Assembly (NCBI GenBank): GCA_040768445.1
Contig: JAXGMV010000001.1
Coordinates: 248,001-312,000 of the forward strand
Direction of reading: 5' to 3'
DNA from: JAXGMV01 sp040768445
GTDB lineage: Bacteria; Chloroflexota; Anaerolineae; Anaerolineales; Anaerolineaceae
Length of the DNA: 64,000 bases
This document shows, piece by piece, positions 1-8,246 of the stretch. Numbering within the stretch: position 1 is the stretch's first letter; every line of letters starts with the position of its first letter. The notes under the pieces were generated by a model. The model was not told the origin of the DNA, did no database searches, and saw nothing but the letters and a program-made list of their open reading frames with translations. The position numbers were made by a program, and so were the translations under genes.

Positions 1-420
1 ACCGCCAACCATGATGGTTAATGTGCCGTCGCGAGCGCCAATATCGCCACCGCTGACCGGCGCATCCAGTGACCGGACGCCTTTTTTGGCCAGTTCCACA
101 GCGATATAACGCGCTGATGCCGGCTTGATTGTTGAGTTATCTACAAAAATCAAACCCGGGTGTGCCCCAGTAATGACACCGTCTTCACCGAGAGCAACAA
201 ACTCAACATCCGGTGAATCCGGCAGGTTGGTAAAGACAATGTCAACCTGTTCAGCAACTTCTTTCGGTGAGTGAGCTTCTATTGCTCCTTCCGCCACCAG
301 TTCTGCCACTGCACTCCTGCTGCGGTTGTGAACCACAACTGTAAAACCAGCCTTCATAATATTCCTGGCAATAGACTTTCCCATCAAACCCAAGCCAATA
401 TAGCCAACCTTTTTGTTCAT
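1..420 (-). CDS. NAD(P)-dependent oxidoreductase, 3-hydroxyisobutyrate dehydrogenase family (C-terminus cut by window edge)
   Basis: Only the first 140 residues are inside the window; the gene runs off the left edge. The start is an ATG at 420 preceded by AAGGAAC. The N-terminus carries the Rossmann dinucleotide motif GYIGLGLMG (residues 5-13). Further on is the family substrate-binding signature DAPVSGGDIGARDG near residue 120. These are typical of beta-hydroxyacid dehydrogenases (3-hydroxyisobutyrate, tartronate semialdehyde or glyoxylate/succinic semialdehyde reductases), cytosolic enzymes that reduce or oxidise small hydroxyacids with NAD(P). The catalytic Lys region lies outside the window, so the substrate cannot be guessed. 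The next gene (isochorismatase-like) is on the same strand about 140 bp upstream. Confidence 0.9.
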   Translation of the reverse strand, partial: MNKKVGYIGLGLMGKSIARNIMKAGFTVVVHNRSRSAVAELVAEGAIEAHSPKEVAEQVDIVFTNLPDSPDVEFVALGEDGVITGAHPGLIFVDNSTIKPASARYIAVELAKKGVRSLDAPVSGGDIGARDGTLTIMVGG

Positions 421-561
421 AACGTTCCTTTCTTATGCAGAAATTTAATTATTGAAATGAGCAAATTACCACACTTTATTGTACCTATTATACTGTCATG
501 ATCTCTGCACGCCACAAAAAAGGTTCTGTACCAAACAATTAATATGACGGTGTGTATTTCT

Positions 562-1161
562 CTAAAACACTATGCCATCTGGCCGTTTGATCCACCTGTA
601 CTTACCTGTGGAGAACTGGTTGGCTAATTCGACCGTTCGAATCCACTCATAATACAGCGATTTGACAGTCGTAAGCAGCCCGCCGGCAGCTTCAATGCGT
701 TTCAATCCAGCCTGGTGCGCATCACCCGGTGAAGCACAGGCATCAGCCACTGCCGCCACGGAATAACCGGCTTTCATCAACCCCAGGGCAGACTGCGCCA
801 CACATACGTCTGTCTCCAGGCCGGTCAAAATTGCTGTTTTGCGTCCAGTAGCATACACCGCCGCCATGATGTCCGTCTGATCCGCCAGGTTGAAAATCAT
901 CTTGTCAAACACGACACTTTCAGAAGGAATACTATCTAATAATTTCGGAGTCAACCCACCCATGGCTGGAATCTCTTCTGCTGTGCAGATGACAGGGATA
1001 TCCAAAACACCAGCGACATCCATTAAAAAGCCAATACGCTCCACCACTGAAACACCAATTGCATGAGGCAGCTTGGTTAAAAATGAATCCTGGACATCTA
1101 TGACGACAAGGATTGAATTAGATCGATCAATCAATTGCTGTGTGAGTGATGAATGTGGCAT
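562..1161 (-). CDS. Isochorismatase/nicotinamidase-family cysteine hydrolase
   Basis: A 199-residue protein with the three catalytic positions of the isochorismatase-like fold: Asp22 in VVIDVQD, Lys87 in FDKMIF, and nucleophile Cys120 in GLETDVCVAQSA. The length matches the YcaC-like or single-domain isochorismatase hydrolase group. The ATG start at 1161 has a strong GGAGG site. Members hydrolyse amides or vinyl ethers of small metabolites; the YcaC branch has no assigned substrate. The gene is co-directional with the dehydrogenase to its left but lies about 140 bp from it, so a shared operon is uncertain. The family call is secure; the substrate is not known. Confidence 0.9.
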   Translation of the reverse strand: MPHSSLTQQLIDRSNSILVVIDVQDSFLTKLPHAIGVSVVERIGFLMDVAGVLDIPVICTAEEIPAMGGLTPKLLDSIPSESVVFDKMIFNLADQTDIMAAVYATGRKTAILTGLETDVCVAQSALGLMKAGYSVAAVADACASPGDAHQAGLKRIEAAGGLLTTVKSLYYEWIRTVELANQFSTGKYRWIKRPDGIVF

Positions 1162-1260
1162 GTGATCTATCCTCCAAAATTAATCAGTATTAACAGATGC
1201 TAAATGATCAGATACGCAACTAACACTGCCATTATATACGCGAATGAATAGTCAGATTAT

Positions 1261-1292
1261 AGAAACACCGCAGACAAAGAATGCCTGCGGTG
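1261..1292 (-). terminator. Hairpin downstream of the DUF2202 gene
   Basis: An 8-bp perfect stem (CACCGCAG, 1266-1273, with CTGCGGTG, 1285-1292) and an 11-nt loop lie just after the DUF2202 gene. Read on the minus strand the hairpin is followed by a short TTTC tract, so it is at best a weak intrinsic terminator. Confidence 0.4.
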
Positions 1293-1332
1293 CAATACTA
1301 TAGATGTGTTGCAGAAAAATCACTCGGCTTAA

Positions 1333-2349
1333 TTACGACTGGCCGCGGCGCCCTCTTCCACCTGCCTCTTGCTCTCTGCCGCCGCTATCACCTTGCCGCC
1401 CTATTGATTGACCGCGTGCACTGCCAGTGTTAATAATGCCCTGGTAAGTCTCAAGATCAAGATAGACCGGTTGGTACAACTCACCTGTTTGTGTTTGCAA
1501 GGTGCTGACAAATGAATTCAAATGGTTATAAGATCCGTTCAGTAAATTGGTAAAGGTATGCTGCAACTCAATGTTCTGGGTTTGTGCCAGACGCTTCTGC
1601 AAATCGAGAATATCAATTTCCTCAATAGCAGCACCAACCTTCAACGCCTCACTCACAGACTGGCTGCCCCGGGTGATAAGTTCATTGTAGAGTGCTTGCA
1701 GTTCCGGGTTGTTGAAAACCCCGGCAGTGGTTGCTGTGGTGTCTGTTAAGCCTGCGCGGTCCATCAACGACCTGACCGCATCAGCGTGTGTCTGTTCACT
1801 GCGGCTGATATTGGTGAATATCGGCAAACCCCATTTTTCATACAGAATAGTGTAAACATCATGCGCCAGTTTTTCTTCTTCACGCATGAACATCAATGCA
1901 TAGATATCTTGAGCACTCAAACTCTCAAGAGGTATGGGTGTCAAATCATCATGCGTGTGGCTGTCAGTATCACCAGAACCATGCCCATGCCCATTACTAA
2001 TGGTTTCTCTGGCAATTGGCTGCGCGCTTAGCTCAGAAGAGCGGCTGTTACGGCCATAACCAGTCACTGCAGCAGCATTTCTGCCAAGATATTCACCTTC
2101 CGGTCTGTCAACTTCGACATTGTTTTGACTATTGCGCCCATAACCACCCTGGCTCTCCAGGCTTTTTTCCATCATCAATTCATCTGAATGACCTGTGGCT
2201 TCAGTCTCATGGCTGTTGCGCCCATATCCACCTGTTGTCTCTACCCTTGCATCATCACCAGTTTTTGCCTGTGTGCGATTGATGGCGCCAAATATGAGCA
2301 ATCCAGTTACAGCAATTAGTGCTGTGGTAATTAAGATTTTTTTGAACAT
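1333..2349 (-). CDS. Secreted DUF2202 ferritin-like domain protein with GYGRNS repeats
   Basis: A 338-residue protein. A signal peptide or N-terminal anchor (residues 1-28) is followed by a low-complexity region with three near-identical GYGRNS motifs (about 41-46, 69-74, 97-102), a degenerate fourth (YLGRN, 87-91), and a His-rich stretch HGHGHGSGDTDSHTHDD (119-135). The DUF2202 domain spans about 143-310 with motifs MREEEKLAHDVY, SEQTHADAV, GAAIEEIDILDL and SYNHLNSF. Such E/H spacing fits a ferritin-like four-helix bundle that could bind two metals. The C-terminus is rich in Gly/Arg/Gln. Enzymatic function is unknown for the family. The next gene upstream on the same strand is a DUF4405 haem-type membrane protein, suggesting a shared extracytoplasmic redox or metal role (inference). 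Confidence 0.85.
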   Translation of the reverse strand: MFKKILITTALIAVTGLLIFGAINRTQAKTGDDARVETTGGYGRNSHETEATGHSDELMMEKSLESQGGYGRNSQNNVEVDRPEGEYLGRNAAAVTGYGRNSRSSELSAQPIARETISNGHGHGSGDTDSHTHDDLTPIPLESLSAQDIYALMFMREEEKLAHDVYTILYEKWGLPIFTNISRSEQTHADAVRSLMDRAGLTDTTATTAGVFNNPELQALYNELITRGSQSVSEALKVGAAIEEIDILDLQKRLAQTQNIELQHTFTNLLNGSYNHLNSFVSTLQTQTGELYQPVYLDLETYQGIINTGSARGQSIGRQGDSGGREQEAGGRGRRGQS

Positions 2350-2393
2350 TTTTTCCTTTCTTTCTACGATATTCGTATATGCTAAATTTTGAA

Positions 2394-3008
2394 TTAAGAA
2401 TTTGCTGCTACCTGTTGTGATTGGCGCAGCACATTGTTACGGCCAAACATTTTATTGGTCACCTTCACAACCCATTTCCAGTGGATTACAAAATGAACAA
2501 GCACAGCTGCTGTCATGGTGACACCTGCCCAGGTGTGGATCAAATCCCATACGGTGCGGGAAAAGATTATCATTGGGTCAGGGATCCACTGGTTACCGGG
2601 AAAATACAAAAAATAAACACTGCTCAGCGCTGTGATGATAAAACTGACAATGACAACTACATTGACGATCAGGTTGAGATGACCGCGCAAGTTCATTGGA
2701 CCATACACGCCGGTAATTTCTTTCCAGGTGCGCCTGGCCATATTGACAACCCACTGCCAGTGTATGGCAAAATGAATCACTGCGGCTAAAATCATTGCCG
2801 CACCAACCCAGGTATGTATCATGTCCCAGTTATGGCGGTCAAAGATTATTCTAATGTTGTACAGAGGGTTATGACCGCCCTGATACCCTCCTGAGGGCAG
2901 GAGCAGGAAATAGATTCCTGATAATATGGTGATCACACCGCTTAAAAACAATGCCGCATTAATCCACCAGTTGTTTCTTGTTTTATTGGAAACGTTGCTT
3001 TTTGACAT
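2394..3008 (-). CDS. DUF4405 membrane protein, internally duplicated, cytochrome-b-like
   Basis: The frame is open from a TTG at 3029, but the ATG at 3008 (MSKSNVSN) is the likelier start, giving 204 residues. The protein is an internal tandem duplication. Each half has a hydrophobic segment, a loop, then WD-hIHTW and HFhIHWhWV motifs (first copy DMIHTWVGAAM and HFAIHWQWV; second copy DLIHTWAGVTM and HFVIHWKWV). The repeated His residues inside predicted helices resemble the haem-ligating positions of small di-haem b-type cytochromes, which is how DUF4405 proteins are usually interpreted. Four transmembrane helices are expected. It sits 45 bp upstream of the DUF2202 gene on the same strand, so the two are probably co-transcribed. 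Confidence 0.85.
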   Translation of the reverse strand: MSKSNVSNKTRNNWWINAALFLSGVITILSGIYFLLLPSGGYQGGHNPLYNIRIIFDRHNWDMIHTWVGAAMILAAVIHFAIHWQWVVNMARRTWKEITGVYGPMNLRGHLNLIVNVVVIVSFIITALSSVYFLYFPGNQWIPDPMIIFSRTVWDLIHTWAGVTMTAAVLVHFVIHWKWVVKVTNKMFGRNNVLRQSQQVAANS

Positions 3009-3029
3009 AATTATTATCTTTCTTTTCAA

Positions 3030-3450
3030 TGATTTATCTTCTCGGTAATATACTGCTTTTCATACCTTAGTATTGATCATAAACCTGGCCTTTAAAGAGA
3101 AGATAAAGCCGGTGTAAAGAATTCGTAAATCTTACTGATTAAATTAGGGATTCCTAAGGTGAAGACGGGTAAATTACTTGTGTTTAATTCCGATTTATCA
3201 AGCAAAAATAATCGCCTGTTTCATCGTGGTTACAAATGCGGAACAGTCTCAATGATGACAGGCAAGTTTGTTTTGTCGACTTTTTAGGAAGCCGAATTAG
3301 TTCTTATCTGTATTTGAGTAAATAAAAAATCGGATGAAAGTTCAAGAAAGAAAAACTGAGACAATTATGGATTAACTTATCCCAACTTAATACTAATTGC
3401 CAAAAGTATGCTTGAAAATTTCGTTAATTAAGATCTTTTTTATTCCGAGC
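3030..3450. other. Intergenic region, AT-rich
   Basis: About 420 bp between the LCP gene and the DUF4405 gene, both on the minus strand. No credible ORF, RNA gene or strong hairpin was seen. The promoter of the DUF4405-DUF2202 pair should lie here, but no clear -35/-10 pair was identified. Confidence 0.5.
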
Positions 3451-4545
3451 CTACTCCACATCTTCAAGTAGTGACTCATACAACCAGTTCACAAATGGCT
3501 GCCCCCACTGGTACACATTCATCTCGGCAGACATATTAGGAATAAAGAAATTGCTGTTTGTCATCAGGTCTTCAGGCGTGCCGTAGAAGACCACATCTTC
3601 TGAATCAATCTTGCGCAGAAGGCACAGCATTGTATTGACCTGTTCTGGTGTAACATCTGTCAGCACAGAACTGATCATCGTATCATACAGCCCCGGCAGT
3701 TTGATAAGCACGCCAGGTTCTTTTACCCGGTTTAAAACAGCTTTCAATACTGTGGTTTGATTACTGATTCTCACCAGGTCAGAATACTTGGTGCGTATCC
3801 TCGCCAGGTATAAAGCCTCATCACCAGAGAGTGTCTGCTTGCCTTGTGGAAAATAACCATAGGGGCGATCATCTACATAGGTAGGCAGGTCAACTTCAAT
3901 ACCCCCAATGGCGTCCACAAATTTCACAAAAGCATGAAAATCAACCACCACGTATTGGTCTGCCTTAAGGCCAAAACTGTTATAAACCGTCTCAGCAAGC
4001 GAGCCGGCACCATAACCACTGCCTTCATAATGCCCCATGCCTTTGGTGCCGAACAGGTAAGCCTGGTTTAGCAGTATTGGACCCTGAATATCGAGAGTTT
4101 CTGGTGGATTGACCAGTAAATTCCTGGGTAAAGCAATTACTTTGACCTGCGGCTCTGTGAAATCGATTTTAACCAGCCTGACAATATCTGAAAGACCATA
4201 CAGGTAATCCCGCCCGCGGTAGTCAATGCCGGCAGCCAGTATCAGCCATTCATTATCTTCACCGCAAACCGGGCTCTTTGCACCTTCTGCTGGCTGATTA
4301 CCTTCGCTGGATTGTAAGATGTTGTACTGCTGCGGTACCACCAGGGTCTCACTTGAGAGCGGCGCACTGATCTCTGGAACAACCACTGTTTGTTCAACGG
4401 TTGGAAGGACCATTGTAGCGCCCAGTGGAACATCCTTGTTTATTTGATACCACGTGAAAAAACCAATCAAGCCTGCTGCTAACAATCCAAGGATTGTCAG
4501 ACCAACGATTTTTAATACAGGGCCCTTTTTACGCTTTTCTTCCAT
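3451..4545 (-). CDS. LytR-CpsA-Psr (LCP) family glycopolymer transferase
   Basis: About 364 residues from the ATG at 4545, which has GGGTGA just upstream; an in-frame GTG at 4554 is an alternative. The order is a short cytoplasmic Lys/Arg-rich N-terminus, one transmembrane helix (about 14-32), a spacer, then the LCP domain (about 100-300). The domain shows AAGIDYRG, the basic-acidic core SDIVRLVKIDF, and IALPRNL, followed by conserved Arg residues (YLARIRTKYSDLVRISNQ). LCP enzymes attach undecaprenyl-linked glycopolymers to peptidoglycan or proteins at the outer face of the membrane. The gene closes the envelope operon, downstream of rmlB and rmlC, fitting a role in anchoring the acylated or rhamnosylated polymer. 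Confidence 0.92.
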   Translation of the reverse strand: MEEKRKKGPVLKIVGLTILGLLAAGLIGFFTWYQINKDVPLGATMVLPTVEQTVVVPEISAPLSSETLVVPQQYNILQSSEGNQPAEGAKSPVCGEDNEWLILAAGIDYRGRDYLYGLSDIVRLVKIDFTEPQVKVIALPRNLLVNPPETLDIQGPILLNQAYLFGTKGMGHYEGSGYGAGSLAETVYNSFGLKADQYVVVDFHAFVKFVDAIGGIEVDLPTYVDDRPYGYFPQGKQTLSGDEALYLARIRTKYSDLVRISNQTTVLKAVLNRVKEPGVLIKLPGLYDTMISSVLTDVTPEQVNTMLCLLRKIDSEDVVFYGTPEDLMTNSNFFIPNMSAEMNVYQWGQPFVNWLYESLLEDVE

Positions 4546-4608
4546 CGCTTTCACCCAAATTTACTTTCAATATCCAGAAGAGTGCCTACGGTCTACAGCC
4601 TGCTGGTT

Positions 4609-5691
4609 TTACTGCCTTTTGTGGTACTGGGCATCAATCCAATCCTGAAAAGCCTGGTTTTGATTGATTTTTGAAATCCACTCGAAATTGGACAGGTACC
4701 AGTCAATGGTTTTGTCAAGGCCTTCATAAAGCGAATACCTGGGTTCCCAGCCAAGCTCAAGACCTATTTTGTTGATGTTCATGGCATAGCGCCGGTCATG
4801 GCCGGGCCGGTCAACCACATACTTGATAAGGGTTTCATACAGTTGACCATTTTCTGCTGGCTGTCTCTGATCAAGACTGCTGCAAATATGCCGCACAACT
4901 TCGAGGTTGGTGGGTTGGTTATCGCCGCCGATGTTGTAACTCTCACCAATTTTGCCGTTGTTGATAATCAACCATATCGCCTCGCAGTGGTCCTCAACAT
5001 ACAGCCAGTCCCTGATCTGCCTGCCGTCACCGTAGATTGGCAGCGGCTCACCTTTAAGAGCATTCATGATCATCAGGGGTATGAGCTTTTCTGGAAACTG
5101 GTAAGGTCCATAGTTATTTGAACAGTTTGAGATCGTCACAGGCAGCCCGTAGGTCTCATGGTAAGAACGCACAAGGTGGTCGCTGCTGGCTTTCGAGGCT
5201 GCATAGGGTGAATTGGGCGCGTAGGGTGTGGTTTCTTCAAATGCCGGTTCGCCGGGTGCCAGTGTTCCATACACTTCATCAGTGCTAATGTGGTGGAAGC
5301 GATAATTTTCTGGGAGGTAACCGGGTTTTGACAACCACGCCCGCCTGGCTGATTCCAACATGTTAAACGTACCATTGATGTTGGTTGTGATAAAATCTGC
5401 CGGCGCAGTTATCGAGCGGTCAACATGAGTCTCAGCTGCAAAATGGACAATCGTATCGATTTCGTATTCGAGCAGAATAGTCTTTACCAGCGTTTCATCC
5501 CTGACATCGCCTTTGATGAAGGTATAGTTCTCTTCACGCGGGAGATTGCGCAGGTTTTCAAGGCTGCCGGCATAGGTTAGCAGATCCAGATTCACCAGTT
5601 TGATGTCTTTTTCATGAGCCAGTACATATCTAACAAAGTTGGAACCGATAAAACCCGCACCACCGGTCACAAGCATATTTTTTACAGCCAT
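4609..5691 (-). CDS. rmlB: dTDP-glucose 4,6-dehydratase
   Basis: A 360-residue extended short-chain dehydrogenase. The NAD-binding motif is TGGAGFIGSNF (9-19), the catalytic STDEVYG lies at 136-142 (Asp-Glu pair of RmlB), and YAASK at 163-167. The length matches RmlB (about 340-360). The enzyme converts dTDP-glucose to dTDP-4-keto-6-deoxyglucose in dTDP-L-rhamnose synthesis. It overlaps the end of rmlC by 10 bp, so the two are translationally coupled. RmlA and RmlD are not in the window, so they must be encoded elsewhere if rhamnose is the end product. Confidence 0.97.
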   Translation of the reverse strand: MAVKNMLVTGGAGFIGSNFVRYVLAHEKDIKLVNLDLLTYAGSLENLRNLPREENYTFIKGDVRDETLVKTILLEYEIDTIVHFAAETHVDRSITAPADFITTNINGTFNMLESARRAWLSKPGYLPENYRFHHISTDEVYGTLAPGEPAFEETTPYAPNSPYAASKASSDHLVRSYHETYGLPVTISNCSNNYGPYQFPEKLIPLMIMNALKGEPLPIYGDGRQIRDWLYVEDHCEAIWLIINNGKIGESYNIGGDNQPTNLEVVRHICSSLDQRQPAENGQLYETLIKYVVDRPGHDRRYAMNINKIGLELGWEPRYSLYEGLDKTIDWYLSNFEWISKINQNQAFQDWIDAQYHKRQ

Positions 5692-6239
5692 GTCTCAAAC
5701 ACCTCCGCCTCGTGGAGCAGGCAGCCTTCCTTATCTTTCGCTGACAATACGGGCAGCATGCCTTCATCAAGCGGCCATTCTATACCTATGGTTGGGTCGT
5801 TCCAGATGATGCAGCGCTCTGACGGCGGGTCGTAGTAATCGGTTGCCTTGTATAGCACATCGGCATCTTCACTTAAAGTCAGGTAACCATGTGCAAACCC
5901 CGGCGGCACCCAGAGCATCCGTTTATTCTCAGCCGTCAGTGTTACACCGACCCACCTGCCGTAAGATTCAAATGATTTTCTGATATCCACTGCGACATCA
6001 AAGACACCGCCGTTCACCACCCTGAGTAGCTTGCCCTGAGTGTGCTGAATCTGGTAATGCAAGCCGCGCAACACACCAATAGTAGAGTGTGAATGGTTAT
6101 CCTGTACAAATTGATAATCAATACCGCCAGCCTGGAATTTTAGCTGTTGGTATGTTTCCATGAAAAAACCGCGCCTGTCGCCAAATACATCTGGCTCAAC
6201 AATCAGCGGACCTGGAATGGCTGTTTGGATAAAATTCAT
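5682..6239 (-). CDS. rmlC: dTDP-4-dehydrorhamnose 3,5-epimerase
   Basis: A 185-residue cupin enzyme. The signature VLRGLHYQ holds the catalytic base His61, followed by LLRVVNGGVFDVAVDIRKS and WVPPGFAHGYLTLSE, all diagnostic of RmlC. It epimerises C3 and C5 of dTDP-4-keto-6-deoxyglucose. The gene precedes rmlB and follows the acyl carrier protein gene after about 150 bp on the same strand, tying nucleotide-sugar supply to the acylation module. Confidence 0.97.
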   Translation of the reverse strand: MNFIQTAIPGPLIVEPDVFGDRRGFFMETYQQLKFQAGGIDYQFVQDNHSHSTIGVLRGLHYQIQHTQGKLLRVVNGGVFDVAVDIRKSFESYGRWVGVTLTAENKRMLWVPPGFAHGYLTLSEDADVLYKATDYYDPPSERCIIWNDPTIGIEWPLDEGMLPVLSAKDKEGCLLHEAEVFETWL

Positions 6240-6389
6240 ACGTCGGTAACCTTAATATTGTTTTCTCAAATGACCAATCATATATTCTGCTTAGACAATT
6301 GATGAAACAGTTTTTGGTAAATGTACGAACAAAAATTACAGTATCACTATGTTAATTTTAGTTGATTATTCAATCGACCACAGCCGGTC

Positions 6390-6623
6390 TTACAGCAGCT
6401 TGCCGGCAATGTTATCCATCAGCTCACCGACATTGTTGAAGCTCTGAACCTCATGCGCTTTAAATTCAATGTCGAATTCAAGCTCAATAGCAAGCAGTAA
6501 GTTGACATGAGATAAAGAATCCCAGCCGTCCACATCATCCGCTGTCAGGCTGCGGGATAGCACAATGCTGTCGTCATCAAACACCGTGTGAAATACATTG
6601 GTTAATCGAGATTCGAGATCCAT
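6390..6623 (-). CDS. Dedicated acyl carrier protein
   Basis: A 77-residue protein of the phosphopantetheine-binding fold. The attachment site is Ser36 in DGWDSLSHVNLL, matching the DSL motif of carrier proteins. The VDGWDSL context resembles standalone carriers of biosynthetic clusters rather than the fatty-acid AcpP (GADSLD). It starts 2 bp downstream of the AMP-dependent ligase stop, so the two are tightly coupled. The inferred role is to accept an acyl group from that ligase and deliver it to the MBOAT protein, as DltC does in the D-alanylation system. Confidence 0.93.
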   Translation of the reverse strand: MDLESRLTNVFHTVFDDDSIVLSRSLTADDVDGWDSLSHVNLLLAIELEFDIEFKAHEVQSFNNVGELMDNIAGKLL

Positions 6624-6625
6624 TT

Positions 6626-8233
6626 TTACTCCATGGTTGACAGGTCGCCGGGTTCCTTGCCCTCATAGACTGCTTTCAGAACCCTGCGTAAGATTTTGCC
6701 GCTTTGATTTTTCGGAATACGGTCGATTACATAAAACTCTGCTGGAATGGCAGTCGTAGATACCTTATTGGACACATAGATGCGGCATTTGAGTTCAAGT
6801 TCTTTTGACCACTGCAGGTCACCGCGCAGCTTGACATAGGCAATAATACGCTTGTGCAGAAGTGGGTCATCCGCACCAATGACGGCTACATCCACAATTT
6901 CATCCAGTTCCAGCAGGGCGCTTTCCACTTCAAAAGGACCAACCAGGTGACCGGCAGTATTGATGACATCATCCGCCCTGCTCACATACCAAAAATATCC
7001 GTCCGCATCCTGCCAGGCAAGGTCGCCGGTTCTATATAACCCATCACTGAACTTCTCAGCGTAGGCCGCATCATTGCGGTAATACGTGCGGAACATTGAA
7101 CCCCAGCCCTGTCGCAGGCACAGCAGCCCTTGCTGCCCAACCGGCAGCTGCTGCATGTCTTCATTACAAATCGCAGCTGAAACACCCTGCCTTGGTTGAC
7201 CCATAGAACCGGGTTTGACGGGTAAAGGCGGCTTGTTGATGATCATCATTGAGCCTGTTTCTGACTGCCACCAGGTGTCGTAAACCTCACGATCAAAAAT
7301 TCGTCTTGCCCAGTGATAGATCTCAGGGTTCAACGGCTCACCAACGCTATATATCCGCTTCAGGGATGAGAAATCGTGAAAAGCAAATTTTTCTATATCC
7401 TCCTGCATCAACATGCGCAGGGCAGTTGGTGCGGTGTACCAGATTGTGACTTTCAATCTGTCCAGTATCTCCAGCCAGTTGCTGGCATGGTAGGTTCCGC
7501 TGAACTGCACCTGGCAAATACCTGCAGCAAACGGTGCAATGATGCCATAAACCAGCCCGGTGATCCAGGCCGGGTCTGCCGTACACCAATATACGTCTTC
7601 CGGTTCCAGTTGAAATATTTCATGCCATGACTGCTTCATATCCCCCAGGGCACCGTGCACATGCAGTGCACCTTTTGGTTTACCGGTTGAGCCTGACGTA
7701 TACTGCAGGAACGCGGGTGTCTCGGGATCCACAAAGTGTTCATACTCAAAGGACGTACTTGCGCTTTTCAAAAGTGCTTTCAAGCTCAAAATTTCCTGGC
7801 TTTGATGGTCATCGATATCAGTTACAAGGATGTTTTTAAGTGCTGGCAGACTCCCTTGAATGCTAACAATCTTTCTAAGAAGGCTTTTCTTGGTGATGAC
7901 AACCTTTGCCTGGCTGTTGGAAAGACGATCAAAAAGTCCTTCCTCACCTAATGTGCCAAACAGGATACAGGAAATCGCTTGTAGTTTCTGGACACCAAAG
8001 AAAGCGTTGATCAGGTCAATGCTGCGTGGCAGAAAGATACTGACTGTATCGCCAGCATTTACGCCTAAATCTTTCAGAATTGTCGCCAGCTGATTTGAGA
8101 CCGTATCAAAGTAGCTGTAAGTAAAATAAGACTCTGAAAGGTCATTATCAACCCAATGCAGAGCGTTGTGGTTTCCCTTTCCCTCTAGCACATGCTTTGT
8201 CAGGCATCCATAGGCAATATTCTCAGCGTTCAC
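6626..8233 (-). CDS. AMP-dependent acyl ligase, acetyl-CoA-synthetase-like
   Basis: A 535-residue ANL-superfamily enzyme. Key motifs are the P-loop YTSGSTGKPKG (178-188), a DTWWQSETG motif that closes the adenylate pocket, YRTGDLAW with the hinge region after it, and the C-terminal catalytic Lys in PKNQSGKILRR near residue 518. The ending GDLSTME and the DTWWQSE motif place it near acetyl-CoA synthetases rather than long-chain ligases. It would adenylate a short carboxylic acid, probably acetate or propionate. The following gene, 2 bp away, is a carrier protein, so the acceptor thiol may be ACP phosphopantetheine rather than CoA (inference). The upstream DHHW-protein gene ends 13 bp before it. 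Confidence 0.9.
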   Translation of the reverse strand: MNAENIAYGCLTKHVLEGKGNHNALHWVDNDLSESYFTYSYFDTVSNQLATILKDLGVNAGDTVSIFLPRSIDLINAFFGVQKLQAISCILFGTLGEEGLFDRLSNSQAKVVITKKSLLRKIVSIQGSLPALKNILVTDIDDHQSQEILSLKALLKSASTSFEYEHFVDPETPAFLQYTSGSTGKPKGALHVHGALGDMKQSWHEIFQLEPEDVYWCTADPAWITGLVYGIIAPFAAGICQVQFSGTYHASNWLEILDRLKVTIWYTAPTALRMLMQEDIEKFAFHDFSSLKRIYSVGEPLNPEIYHWARRIFDREVYDTWWQSETGSMMIINKPPLPVKPGSMGQPRQGVSAAICNEDMQQLPVGQQGLLCLRQGWGSMFRTYYRNDAAYAEKFSDGLYRTGDLAWQDADGYFWYVSRADDVINTAGHLVGPFEVESALLELDEIVDVAVIGADDPLLHKRIIAYVKLRGDLQWSKELELKCRIYVSNKVSTTAIPAEFYVIDRIPKNQSGKILRRVLKAVYEGKEPGDLSTME

Positions 8234-8246
8234 AAACCCTCCTTGA

